From assembly GCA_036365455.1 (NCBI GenBank), contig JAWQUS010000011.1, positions 888,001 to 952,000 of the forward strand: 64,000 nt of DNA, read 5' to 3'. This stretch comes from Macrosoma leucophasiata (Eukaryota > Arthropoda > Insecta > Lepidoptera > Hedylidae). Of this stretch, positions 22,013 through 33,514 are shown in pieces (position 1 is the first letter of the stretch; each line of letters begins with the position of its first letter). Made by a program: the position numbers and the translations under genes. Below the pieces are notes generated by a model. It was not told where the DNA came from, did no database searches, and saw only the letters and a list, made by a program, of their open reading frames with translations.

Positions 22013-22631
22013 AAAAATTGTCCATTCACATATTTGGGTTCGGTATTGATCTAGTAACATCCCCTGGTATTTATTTTTTCAATATTTTTAATGTACAGTA
22101 TTTTCACTTCTACAGTTTTATTATAAGTATAGATAATAATTTAAAAAATAAAATAGGGGAACTAAAAAAATAGTTTTATTACTCGCACTAGCGAGTGTTA
22201 AATAAGGGTACGCAAGTTACGCTACATCATACATAACTTAGTTTTTTTCGGTTCGTGTTTTATGTGTGGCCGTAGGAGAGGTAGGGTAAGTATGCATAGG
22301 GTGTGCATACTGTTCGTACAAATTGAAAACAACTTATTTTTTAAATTAAAAATATTAAATACATGAACATGTAATTTTAGTTCATGTCTTATGATTATAA
22401 CACAATTTTCTAATCGAGGTGTTAGATAGTGGGCATTATTCCCATTACATGTTGTATAATCAGTAATTTCCCATTTTGCTAAAAGGATTTTGCAACAGGG
22501 TCGGATTTTAATACGTCCTTAAGCTCTTGCAACATATTTTTATTGAAATAGTTTGACACGGCATCAATTAACTTTTGAGACAATAGATTTGCGCCAAGTC
22601 TAATATGAGGAAAAATGTATATAATAATAAT

Positions 22632-22982
22632 AATGGCAACCCATTATACGTCCCACTGCTGGGCACGAGTCTCTCCCCTTTGGGGGGAGGCCTGGAGCTT
22701 ACTCCACCACGCTGCTCCAATGCGGATTGGTGGAGGTGGGTGGGTTAGTGGCCAACCCACTGTCGGATGTTTTCAAACCGCCCATAAGGCCTCCGACAAG
22801 GATTAACGACTGCTATCCATCGATAGCAACCGGGACCGACGGCTTAACGTGCCCTCCGAAGCACGGAAACGCGCATTTAATTTGCCACTAGCGGTCACCC
22901 ATCACACTACCCGACCGCGCCCGTAGTGCTTAACCGAGCAGATCGCTTACGATCTACACCAGCCGCTGGGCCATGCGCGCTT
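22632..22982 (-). repeat. REP3 SINE-like repeat, full-length
   Basis: Reverse copy (AACCCATTATACGTCCCACT at the left end, GCCGCTGGGCCATGCGCGC at the right) in intron 1 of copy E. Confidence 0.8.
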
Positions 22983-23395
22983 CATCTAATTTTGAGGAAA
23001 AATGTAGATTAAAAATATTTTTTTGTAAGGCAAATTTTTGTCCGTGTATAACGTATTTACTTAAAATTTTATAAATACTGAACTTAGAAATGTTAATATT
23101 ACCTGCCTCAAAAATGGCTTCCAAGATTTTTTTTTTCTACTATTTTCAGAATCTGCATCGTGCATTACAGCTGTATAATCCATTATATTTTAAAGATCCT
23201 TAAAATTAATAAACTTGTGATTGAAATGAAAATATAAGGTGAAGTGTTTGTATTCTGGTGGTTTCAAATAAAAGCACTTAATTCCGTTAAAACATTTTAA
23301 TGTAAATTATTGTCAAGACGAGAAGTAGTGTTGTATTTTATTACACAAGCACATATTGTTGGCATACAAAGAAATATTAGATTGTGTTCTATTAT

Positions 23396-23665
23396 TAACT
23401 GCCTCGGTGACCTAGTAGTAGCTGGCCACTGCTACTACGCTGAAGTCCTGGGTTTGATTCCCGGGTAGGGAGTTATCAGAGATAATGGTGTAAAGTCCTT
23501 TATCTCTTTTTTAACTGGTATTATTTCTGGTTCTGTTGGGATTTTTCTATTTTCTGGAAATTTCCCAGTACCTCGAAGTTTGGTAATGTGCCCGGAGATG
23601 TCAACAGGTTCGCCACCTATTAGATGGGCCAAAACGTAACCGGCGAATCGTGGGTGTTTACATGT
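23396..23665 (+). repeat. REP4 tRNA-derived SINE-like repeat
   Basis: Head reads ACTGCCTCGGTGACCTAGTA ... and CTGGGTTTGATTCCCGGGTA, with A- and B-box-like blocks of a tRNA. The body has TTCTGGAAATTTCCCAGTAC and GTAATGTGCCCGGAGATG. Other copies: 34446-34600, 45425-45730 (reverse), 47165-47335 (reverse part), 55752-55890. Just upstream of transporter copy E. Confidence 0.7.
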
Positions 23666-23670
23666 ATCCT

Positions 23671-23970
23671 TTTTTTATGTAATCAAGTGGCAAACAAGCA
23701 TGCAGTTCACTTTGATGTTAAGTGATGAATGCAGCCTGTTAAGTGATGAATGCAGCCTATAGACACCCTCACAAAGACCAAGGTCAAAATGCAGATGCGT
23801 TACCACTCCTGAGGCCTAAGGTGTTATGCCTCTGTGCCGGAAATTACAATACATTACCACCTGACCGGAACACGGTAATGCTGAACACTACCATTTAGCG
23901 GCAAGTATATTAGGTAATGCGGGGGTGCCTACGCCCGCGAGCTCCGTCACTGGAGCTCTACCACCAGTAA
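23671..23970 (-). repeat. REP1 SINE-like repeat with small internal duplication
   Basis: Reverse REP1 copy. A 23-bp piece (GTTAAGTGATGAATGCAGCCT) is tandemly repeated near 23716-23758, probably by slippage. Confidence 0.75.
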
Positions 23971-24404
23971 TAATGCATACATTTACCTCTGCCTACCCCT
24001 TCGGGGATTACAGGCGTAAAGTTACGTTTACATTGTGTTTAACGCAAAAAATCATAGTAGCATTCCTAATACTGCTCTCATCTGTGGCGAGAGCCGCGAA
24101 AAACCAGCTTGGTCCACTTGACTCTTTACAACGACGCACCGATCCCATCATATTTTTTTTTTATCAAGAAAAAGAACGAATCCTGAAAATATAAAGAAAT
24201 GTATGCATTTCTTACATTTTATACAATACCTATTCGATTCGATGCCATTGTCTTTTCTCTCCATAGAGATAAGTTTCTTTCGCAGCGACCGGCCGTGCAT
24301 TTTTAGCGTTAATTTCTGCCCAGGAACCACGAGTTTAAATAGTGGAACAAACTTAATTTCTTCTTAATTGGTGTCAAAAGTTAAAAATTTTCAATGCAAC
24401 GCGT

Positions 24405-24460
24405 TAGCAAATGTGCATAGGCGACGGTGACCACTTTCCATCAGGTAGCTCGACTTATTA
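24405..24460 (+). mobile_element. CR1-like LINE 3' tail fragment
   Basis: GCATAGGCGACGGTGACCAC followed by TTTCCATCAGGT, the common lepidopteran CR1/Zenon-type tail. Confidence 0.55.
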
Positions 24461-25549
24461 TCTACTACTAACTTTTGACATAAAACGATCTTATAGCGAA
24501 CCAAGCTCCTGTTTTCGTCTAAACTAACTGTTTGTTTCATAACGACCACGAGTTTTGGTGAGAATTTAGTTCAGAAGTCGGTTTTGTGAAGTGAAAAATA
24601 GCCACTCACTTTTGGCTACAATTTTAGTGTAAGATAATGATGAACAGTCATTAAATAGCGATTGTAAAATTAGGGATTACTAAGAATTTCCACTCAGATC
24701 GGGCGCATAAAAGCCACATGCTGTGCGTTTAGACTTCTGTAAGCTCGTCTTGGTAGTGGCACGGCCGTGCATCCAAATAACACGATGAGTTGATTTTATC
24801 ATTTTGTTAATTTTTATCAGTAGGTATGCCTTTTTCTGTGGATTTTAATTGATCAAGTTCCTCTTTATAGTAACCAGACACTGTAATTGTTATTTCATGT
24901 TTTTTATTCAGCTGATGTCGAAAACAATTTGTATTTATTTATTTGCATGTGTAACTTAAGGGGTTAAGTAGCCTGAATGACCTTGGCAAAACGGAGCTCA
25001 TCATATATTTGTCAAAATTTGAGCGATCTAGCGGATACTCCCTGTACTTGGTCGACAAGATCAAAGATTAAGTAATTGTAGAGGAGACAAGCATTGCTGT
25101 GCTTATTAATATTGCATAACTGTGATTATACTACTAGAACGGTTTTGAGAATACAAGTTTCGCTATTGGTACGGGTAGCGAGCGAAACATGCTTGATTTT
25201 TGCTCGTTAGTTATTTCTGCGTTGCGAACGGTCTAATCTTGGATAATTTAAAAACTTAATATTTTATGTACATTACACATTACATAAGAATGGTGGGCTG
25301 TTGTGCTATGTATGACTGTATGGTGATAGAACTTTAATGAACGAGCTCGAAGGCGTGAATACCTCCATATCATCTACTTTACCTACCAGTAAATTATAAC
25401 TCCATGTCCACCGTTATCTAGTTCTGGTAAGGTGGAAGTGTGCAGTGGTAGAGCTTCAGTGGCTTAGCTCTAGGGCGAGCGAGCACCACCGCATTTCACA
25501 ATTTACATTTCAATAAATGGTACCTACTGTAAGCGGCAATAGTATGTAA
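24461..25549. other. AT-rich intergenic stretch, nothing recognised
   Basis: No open frame, splice-site series or repeat family I can identify. The only order visible is a damaged REP1-like 5' piece near 25425-25500 (GTGGTAGAGCTTCAGTGGC ... CACCACCGCATT). Confidence 0.4.
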
Positions 25550-26345
25550 GCAATGTGGGTATCAATGTCAGAGTTCCTTGGGGTGAATATTATGAAAATT
25601 ATATCTTCTTTAAAATCGAAGACTGCGGAGATATATATGATATGGATTTCAATTTTACGGTTTCTTGAGGTACAAATTTTTCAAATCCAAGACAGCGGAC
25701 ACATTATTTACTTTTTCTATGTATCTTAATTTTACAGTTTCTTGGGAGATCTGATTACGAAAATGGCATCTATTTGGAGATCCAAGATAGCTTACAGTTT
25801 TTTTTTTTTCAAAATATGACATGGGTATCATTTTCGAGGTTTCTTGGGGTGCTGATTACGCAAATGGCATCATTTTTCAAATCCAAGATGAGGCGGACAA
25901 AACATTTCTTCCAAATTGTGATATGGGTGTCAATTTCGAGGTTTCTTGGGGTGCTGATTACGAAAATGGCATCTATTTGCAGATCCAAGATAGCTGACAG
26001 ATTTTTTTTTCAAAATATGACATGGGTATCAATTTCGAGGTTTCTTGGGGTGCTGATTACGCAAATGGCATCATTTTTCAGATCCACGATGGCGGACAGA
26101 ACTATTATTCCAAATTGTGATATGGGTGTTAATTTCAAGGTTTTTTGGAGGCTGATCATGAAAATGGCATCCATTTGCAGATCCAAGATGGCTGACACAT
26201 TTTTTTTTCAAAATATGACATGGGTATCAATTACTAGGTTTCATGGGGTGCTGATTTCGAAAACGGCATCTTTCTTCAGATCCAAGATGGTTGACATGAC
26301 TATTATTCCAAATTGTGATAATTTCGAGGTTTTTTTTATTATATC
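25550..26345. repeat. Tandem array of ~100-bp units, alternating two subtypes
   Basis: About eight to nine diverged units of 98-102 bp (clear starts at 25820, 25922, 26021, 26121, 26219), each with a TTTCGAGGTTTCTTGGGGTG-like core and GGCATC...GATCCAAGATGGC. Neighbouring units differ in their spacers: one type ends in a T-run plus CAAAATATGACATGGG, the other in ATTCCAAATTGTGATATGGG, giving a ~200-bp dimer. The left units are older and more diverged. A 204-codon frame (25774-26388) runs through because each dimer is close to a multiple of three; it looks like a by-product and not a protein gene. Confidence 0.8.
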
Positions 26346-26366
26346 TTACACAAATGTAAGATATAA
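26336..26366. repeat. Perfect short inverted repeat at the edge of the tandem array
   Basis: ATTATATCTTACA, a 4-base loop CAAA, then TGTAAGATATAAT: a 13-bp perfect stem. It directly follows the last tandem unit. Confidence 0.75.
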
Positions 26367-27290
26367 TAAAATTAATTTAGGTATCTAAATTAATTTCACT
26401 TTATATACCTACTTACTTACTAATATAATTTTGGTAAGTAACAATTTAGGTAAATTACACGTAGGTATAACAAATATTAAAGAGTAATCAACTAAATACT
26501 CCTTCAGTTCATTTGTGTTTCTTTTTCTACGTCAACTATCCGTGTTGCAATGTCAATATTGTCAATATATTTATATTCTTTGACAACAACAAGACATCAA
26601 TTCGCACAAAAACATAGGCGATGGCCACTATTTAGTAAAATCTTAAGTCCGAAAACACTGGTGTTGTATAGTAATACATATTTTTCTACAGGTTTTACTC
26701 ATAACTTCGCAGTAACATCCCAAAATATGTAAGTTTATATATCGGCAGCGCGCTGTACATCCTCCCCTCACAAAGGGCCGCAGCCGACTAGCCAACTAAC
26801 GATGATTGAGATTACAGTATGGTGTGACGAAGAGGCTCGCGCTCATGCACGGAAATTTCGACATTTTATTAATATTTATTAATAAATTACACCAAAATAA
26901 ACAAAACTCTTAATTAAAACTGTGAGTAATTTAAAGCCTTTTCTTTTGCAATAAAAACGAAGCAAAAAGACTGTGCCCTTTTGGAGAACATTTGCATTTT
27001 AAGACAAAAAAGGGGGCATTTTGAAATGGTTTTTTCTAAAAGGGGGTTAGCAAATTTAACATTCTGTTCAATTAAAAGTATTCATTAAATCCTTGTCTGT
27101 CGTTGTGTATTTCTATATTGCGGATTCAATTAGCAGTTTTTTCTAGAATTTGACTTAAATCATGTACGAATTTAGGCAATTCACCCTACTTAAGGCCTTA
27201 ATGCACAAAAATATTTGCAAATTTTACTAACGTAATGTGGATAAAAGGCATAATCGACTAGTTAAACTTTTGGTAAATAACTATTCTATT
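26367..27290. other. AT-rich stretch, nothing recognised
   Basis: Read on both strands without finding a gene, known repeat tail or tRNA. Confidence 0.4.
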
Positions 27291-27295
27291 AGTTA

Positions 27296-27495
27296 CGACG
27301 ACCCGTCTTAGCGGTGTGAGACGGCGGTTTGATTCGACGGGTCGCGGGTTCGATCCCCGTACCGGGAAAAATATTATAGCCTACAGATATTTGTTTCGGG
27401 TCTTGGAGTATGTGTATATAGTGTTGTGTACAACAGCACCCACGACACAGACTAATACCTAGTGTTGGGCTGTGAGTGTAACCGTATTTTTTTTT
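27296..27495 (+). repeat. REP5 tRNA-derived SINE
   Basis: Head: GACGACCCGTCTTAGCGGTG ... GGGTCGCGGGTTCGATCCCC, a tRNA-like A box/B box pair. The body TACAGATATTTGTTTCGGGT and ACAACAGCACCCACGACACA is shared with copies at 34270-34440 and 35461-35655. Lies just downstream of dead transporter copy F. Confidence 0.75.
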
Positions 27496-29568
27496 GTTTT
27501 AATATTTTAAATAATTATATCGATCGAAGTATTAATACTTGATGATAGAGAGAAAAGAGGACACTATAAATTAAAACAACAAAATATTTCTGAGGAGTAA
27601 GATTTATTTAAGTATCAGGTTTTAATCTTACTAATTCTTTGACTTGAGTAAATACACCAAATTTCATATAACATTCTATTACCACAAGAGTCTTATCCTT
27701 CGTTTCTGGCAAAAACAAGTAAATTAAAATAAGTATAAATGAAGACGATATTGCATAAAATAGAAATGCACCATGTGCATCCAAATTCGAGTATACGAGT
27801 GGTGTAGTTTTAAGCACAGTACCCATTACTAAATTATGAAGCATCACTACTGTTACAGTAAACAAACTTCTCGATTTCATGGGAATAACTTCGCCCATGA
27901 TTGAAGTTGACATAACCATTGGTCCACAACTAAAGGCCAAAGAATAACCAGTTAGTAATATCATGGAAATATAATTATTCTCAAAAAATATTTAATATGT
28001 AAAATGATAAGATCAAGAGAAACACGATACCAACTGAGGTGGTAGATATTAGTATTACTCGACGCTTTACAGCTTTAGACAATCCACAACCAATATACAC
28101 ACCAAAAACTGTGATACCGTCTAAAATAAGCATTCCTTTATATGCCAGTGAGTCGCTTCCTGTAATTTTTTTAACTATATCAATAGTGTATACTGCACAA
28201 GAAAGTTTTCCGGATAATGCATACAATGCAATCATAAGAAATGTTATCATCAACGGTTTGTAAAATGATCTCGTAGAATATTCGTGAATATTCATCAAAC
28301 GTTTTTTCATCGACACATTCGCTTTATATTCTGCATCTGTGAATGAATTAGGCTTTTCAATTCCTCTTCTGCACTTTTACTTTTTCCTTTGAGCCACAGA
28401 TGTGATTTTGTACATTCATCAATTTTGTCTCTACTTGCTAACCAGTAGGGCGATTCTGGCCAAAATATTGTAGTGACTAGACTATAAACGGCTATACAAC
28501 CAAGGATTGCAATGTTCGTCTAATGTGTGAATGTTCCTATTGTATTAGACACCCAAAGTCCCCATAAAAAAGAAGCTGATTTTATCGTAAGAAAAATGAC
28601 GGTGAAGCGTATTCTGTGATGATCTTCAGAGCTATTGTTAATTTACAAGCAGATAATGGTCCTTGGAGAAACTCACTGATAAGGAGCTGTAGTGGAGATC
28701 TGCTAGTATAAAGGATGATGAAGCCGATCATTGATGTAGCAGCAACGAATAGATTTGTACGTTTTCTTCCAATATAATGAGGTAGGTAGCTTAGTAAAAC
28801 TGCTGATGGTATGGCACTGTAATTGAGGCAGGATGCTGTAAGCAAAGCGAATAGGAATAATGTTATTTTTATACAAACAAACAAAACGAAGAACATGCTT
28901 ATGCTTAATATGCTTTCATATGTTTGTATTCGAATGGTCACATTTATTGGCTAATGTTTTTTATTGATAAATTACATTTTTAATAATTGTTTGAGTATAG
29001 TTCCAGTGACGTAGATCTTCCTAGATCTACATTACTGGACTGACGTTATTGTTTTTCAAAGGTCATGCAAAACATTTTTTTTTCAGTTGTAATGAAATAA
29101 AATACATACATAACCACGAGGCCATTTCTGTATTGATCACATCTGTACAGTTAGCTTCTCTTCTGATTTGTGGAATGAATACTGTAGGAGCACCATAGCA
29201 TAGACCAAAGTTAAAATAGCACGCCCACACACCACTACAGACATAGACCTGGAAACACAAAGAGTTCAATTTAACAATACTTCTATTACCTTACTGGCTT
29301 CTATGGGTCCTATCACTAATCCCTGGGTCACCCAGTTGATCACCTGCTACAAACACTTTTAACTAAACTTTCCATTGGTTAATGTAATAATTGATACGGG
29401 GTTCCTTTCTCATTCAAAATGATATAGATTCAAAGGTACTTTGACATAATAATAAATAATTCATTTATTTGCAACTTGCAACAACTCTGACATAATTAAA
29501 GTCGTACGGGGACAACGGGCATAAACATTTTTTTCTATGTAAGCCAATCATTGGAGAAGTATAATTTA

Positions 29569-30408
29569 TCTTAATATATATAAATCTCGTGTCACAATGT
29601 TTGTCCTCAATGGACTCCTAAACCACTTAACCGATTATAATAAAATTCGCACACCATGTGCAGTTCGATCCAACTTGAGAGATAGGATAGTTTAAATCTC
29701 AAATTATAGTCGCAATTTTAATTTATTGCTAATTATTTGTCTATTATTATTTGACAGTCACAATTATTTGTTAACTCCAAATGATTCTAACAGATGTCGA
29801 TACCTTACGACTGGGTTGAGTAAGTAATCAATAGATGGCGCTGCTATGGTAAATCTACAAACGGGTCATATAAGCTACATTTTAACAGCATAATTACCAC
29901 GTGTTGTTGACGCTATAAAATTAATTAAATTTATTTTGTAGTGAACGAAATGCCGTATAATTCAATTATTTCCACTTTTTAAATTTTTGGTGTTAGCATA
30001 GCCGGCCACGTGTTACATAGACTGAAGTGTAAATTAAATTCATATTATAATGAATGAAGATAATACAGTGAAATTAATCCTGTTTTTTACTTATTTGTGC
30101 TTCATTGATCAAAACATTATTATTTAATTTGAATATATGTATGTAAGTATTATCATATATGTACATAAATCAATTGCTGTTCGTTTGTCTCGCTTAAACT
30201 CGAGAACGGCTGGACCTATTCGGCTAATTTTGGTTTTGAATGATTTTTGGAAGTCCAAAGAAGGTTTAAAAGGTAAGAAAATATTAAGAAATTGAAGAGA
30301 AATAGTAAAAACCACAATTTCATTTTCCCATACAAATAGTCCGTATCTATCAAACCTTTGACACATTATTTCATAGTGAGGCAATACGAAGTTTGCCGGG
30401 TCAGCTAG
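29569..30408 (+). mobile_element. Helitron 1 (non-autonomous) of a head-to-tail pair
   Basis: Begins TCTTAATATATATAAATCTC after an A and ends TTTGCCGGGTCAGCTAG before a T, the standard Helitron termini. 840 bp, no coding sequence. The first ~545 bp are almost identical to the first part of Helitron 2, which starts at the very next base. Both lie in intron 1 of transporter copy F. Confidence 0.8.
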
Positions 30409-32027
30409 TCTTAATATATATAAATCTCGTGTCACAATGTTTGTCCTCAATGGACTCCTAAACCACTTAACCGATTATAATAAAATTCGCACACCATGTG
30501 CAGTTCGATCCAACTTGAGAGATAGGATAGTTTAAATCTCAAATTATAGTCGCAATTTTAATTTATTGCTAATTATTTTTCTGTTATTATTTGACAGTCA
30601 CAATTATCTGTTAACTCCAAATGATTCTAACAGATGTCGATACCTTTCGACTGGGTTGAGTAAGTAATCAATAGATGGCGCTGCTATGGTAAATCTACAA
30701 ACGTGTCATATAAGCTACATTTTAACAGCATAATTACCACGTGTTGTTGACGCTATAAAATTAATTAAATTTATTTTGTAGTGAACGAAATACCGTATAA
30801 TTAAATTATTTCCACTTTTTAAATTTTTGATGTTAGCATAGCCGGCCACGTGTTACATAGACTGAAGTGTAAATTGAATTCATATTATATTGAATGAAGA
30901 TAATACAGTGAAATTAATCCTGTTTTTTACTTATTTGTGCTTCACTGATCAAAACTTTATAATTTAAACGTTGATGTTGACGAAATTAACTTCCAGATAC
31001 AACAGTTCGATACTGTTGTTGATGAAAATGAAAGTGTAAATTTTCCGATTGAATTTTTACATTCATTAGCGATCCCTGGAATGCCACCACATAATCTTCG
31101 ATTAAAGATTGGTTCCCCTATTATTCTCCTCTGTAATTTGAATCCACCTCAATTATGTAACGGTACGCGTTTGGCCATCAAAAAGATCACCGGAAACATT
31201 CTTGAAGCAACCATTTTGGCTGGGAAGCTTAAAGGAAAAGTGGGCCTGCTGCCACGTATTCCGATGATACCATCAGATTCTACCATACCCTTCAAAAGGC
31301 TACAGTTTCCAATTCGTTTAGCTTTCGCCATGTCTATAAATAAATCTCAAGGTCAAACAATGTCCATTTGTGGTTTAGATTTGGAAAATCCATGTTTTTC
31401 TCATGGGCAACTATATGTTGCGTGTTAACGTGTTGGGAAACCGTCGAATCTATTTGTGTTAGCTAAAGACAGGTTAACCAAAAACATTGTGCACCGATTG
31501 GTGTTAAATTAAATTGAAATTGAAAGTATTTATAATTAAAAAAAATTGATATTAATGTTTAAAAGTTTAAAACTGTCTGCCTTGCCTACCTCATTCATGA
31601 GTTTAAGCGTCACATGTTATTTACTGTATTATACTGTAATATACTTATATTTGTCATAAAATTAAATGGAAATAATAAATCTGATAAATTTTTATTTTGT
31701 ATCTATTGATTTCTGCTTAATATCAAGTGTAAGAACATTTTAATTAATTGTGTTCAACGTACTTCCCCTTCAAATCTCAATCCAGTGAATTTGTATACCA
31801 ACATCAACATTTTCGTCTTTGTTCGTAAATAATTTCATTGTACTAAAGAGTTATCGTAGTAGAAAGTCAAATAAGGAGATCACCAAATTTTTTTACGAAT
31901 ACTATCTGTGTGAAAAAGCATAGTAGACTCCGTGACTGATGTTCTCTTATTGTTCCTCTTAGATTGTTTACTATAATGTAATATAACAAAAACTTTAGCC
32001 ACAGCAACGCGTGGCCGGGTCAGCTAG
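30409..32027 (+). mobile_element. Helitron 2 with RepHel C-terminal remnant
   Basis: Begins TCTTAATATATATAAATCTC and ends GTGGCCGGGTCAGCTAG before a T; 1619 bp. The 5' ~545 bp match Helitron 1. Internally it keeps only the last part of the Helitron helicase gene, so Rep and most of the helicase have been deleted and the copy is non-autonomous. Confidence 0.82.
30961..31512 (+). pseudogene. Helitron PIF1-like helicase, C-terminal remnant with one stop
   Basis: In one frame: [19 protein letters not shown], then [44 protein letters not shown] and [11 protein letters not shown]. These are the conserved last blocks of Helitron PIF1-like helicases. The frame is broken by a single TAA at 31426-31428, exactly where Ser of the usual C-S-R-V-G block should be, then continues RVGKPSNLFVLA to the natural stop at 31510. 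The N-terminal Rep and helicase motifs I-IV are absent. Confidence 0.85.
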
Positions 32028-32516
32028 TAAATTATATGATTTGATTTCACTATACTTTTCATAGCATTTGCCTTGAACGTGACGTCATAATGTCAAATCA
32101 TTTAATGTAATCTATTTAAAAATCGTTATCTACATCTTAAAAATCAGCAGCAGCAGACGTTTCCAAGACAAAATTTATGAACTTTTTCCAAACTTTTTGA
32201 AATAGCAATAAAAACAAACTAATTATCATCCTTACTAATTACCTACCTGTCTTAAAAGTGGTTTCCATGACGACCCACTGTTGTTATGAACATCGAGCGT
32301 CTGTACTTCTGTATACTCAATTTCCATTGAATTATTTTGTTGGCATTCGTAGCCTAGTCTGAATTATTTAAATTGGCTTGTATCTGAACTGAATGGTTCA
32401 AATAAACTGTTTTTAAATTTAATAGGTTTCAATGCAAAGCTGTTCAAACAGTACCATATTTCATTAAAGCATGCAACGTATTATCATAAATAAACTTCAA
32501 TTCATTTTAGATTAAA

Positions 32517-32700
32517 ACTAGCTGTCCAGGCAAACTTCGTATCGCCCTAGAAAATTAAAAAAAAACAATGTCCAAAAATGTTATGAAAAATAGATGTTAG
32601 CCGATTCTCAGACCTACTGAATATGCATGCAAAATTTGGTTAAAATCGGTCCAGCCGTTTCGGAGGAGTACGAACATCCACAACATTTTTGAAAGACATA
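32517..32700 (-). mobile_element. Helitron-like 3' end fragment (reverse)
   Basis: ACTAGCTGTCCAGGCAAACT ... GGTCCAGCCGTTTCGGAGGA, the reverse complement of a common lepidopteran Helitron end; it runs into a REP2 fragment at about 32740. Confidence 0.55.
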
Positions 32701-32739
32701 TTCAAAGATATCCCACACTATAGAAAACGAAAAATAAGA

Positions 32740-32935
32740 AAAAATATTCACGCGTTAGGTACATGTAGGGGAGGTACCCAAAAAATATACCCTAAAAATT
32801 TTTATTTTCATGTTTTATTCCACCACTTTATCGGCGTAATTAAGGTGTATACTTGTGCCAAATTTCAAGTCTCTAGTACCAATCGTTTTTGCGCTAAACC
32901 GCGGACGGACAGACAGACACGGCGAAACTATACTA
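32740..32935 (+). repeat. REP2 3' fragment
   Basis: Shares CTTGTGCCAAATTTCAAGTC, TTTTTGCGCTAAACCGCGGA and CGGACAGACAGACACGGCGA with the full copy at 4150. Confidence 0.65.
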
Positions 32936-32939
32936 ACTT

Positions 32940-33212
32940 TCATGGTGGTAGAGCTCCAGTGACGGAGCTCGCGGGCGTAGGCACCACCGCATTACCTAAT
33001 ATACTTGCCGCTAAATGGTAGTGTTCAGCACTATCGTGTTCCGGTCAGGTGGTAATGTACGGCCCTGTAATTTCCGGCACAGAGGCATAACACCTTAGGC
33101 CTCAGGAGTGGCAACGCATCTGCCTTTTGACCTTGGTCTTTGTGTGGGTGTCTATAGGCTGCAGTCATCACTTAACATCAATGTGAACTGCATGCTTGTT
33201 TGCCACTTCCAT

Positions 33213-33242
<30 letters not shown>
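32940..33242 (+). repeat. REP1 SINE-like repeat, full-length with poly-A
   Basis: Complete copy from GTGGTAGAGCTCCAGTGACG to GTTTGCCACTTCCATAACAT followed by about 25 A. See 52893 for the family. Confidence 0.85.
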
Positions 33243-33243
<1 letters not shown>

Positions 33244-33514
33244 CTAAGACTATATTAAAAAAGACACAATTCCCAATAATAAATTATTATTATCAACATC
33301 AAAGTATAGAAAAAAGAACATGAAGCCGAACCTTTATTTATCGGAAAGGAATGCATTGTAATGTGTTTTTTGTGTATAGTAAGTACCTGCACAAAGTCCA
33401 ATCAATCCTCATAAAAAAGTAATATAAATGAACGTTTTGTTTTAAGAACCTATACAATTTCTCAATTAGAACATGCACAACACAAGAGCAAAACCGAAGT
33501 TAAATTCTGTTTTT

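Larger units (their letters stand above)
19569..23183 (-). pseudogene. MFS sugar transporter, copy E (only exons 1 and 2 remain)
   Basis: Exon 1 is 23183-23103 (27 codons, MDYTAVMHDA..., ending in the shared SWKPFLRQ). Exon 2 is 19707-19569, open throughout, encoding IYICTGVWSCYSNSG and APTVFIPQIRREA. Its donor (AT|GTAAAT) is normal but the acceptor just upstream is AC in place of AG. No exon 3 is found before exon 1 of copy D, about 700 bp further on. I read this as a partly deleted gene. The alternative is that these exons once served as, or still serve as, an alternative 5' end for copy D. Introns contain Helitron, LINE-tail, SINE and MITE-flank sequences. Confidence 0.75.
27608..32327 (-). 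pseudogene. MFS sugar transporter, copy F (exon 3 broken by frameshifts)
   Basis: Exon 1 is 32327-32247 (27 codons, MEIEYTEVQT...) and exon 2 29248-29110 (139 bp, VYVCSGVWACYFNFG...); both are intact with good splice sites. Exon 3 runs 28835-27608 and is damaged. An 11-bp deletion near 28602 removes the CYRG block and shifts the frame; a TGG-to-TAG change near 28519 affects the conserved HW; the frame is also lost near 28330 and again near 27985. Remaining open pieces encode the middle (GKLSCAVYTIDIVKKITG) and the end (LFLPETKDKTL) of the transporter. Two Helitrons in tandem sit in intron 1. The well-kept 5' exons with a broken exon 3 suggest recent inactivation. Confidence 0.87.

Noticed and set aside
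25550..26345. A CRISPR-like array
   Set aside because: Units are ~100 bp, diverged, without short identical repeats and unique spacers, and the genome is clearly eukaryotic.
25774..26388. 204-codon open frame as a protein gene
   Set aside because: It runs through a diverged tandem DNA repeat whose dimer is close to a multiple of three; the T-runs and low complexity argue for a by-product.
27296..27372. A functional tRNA gene in the REP5 head
   Set aside because: The same head with the same long body recurs at 34270 and 35461, so it is a SINE.
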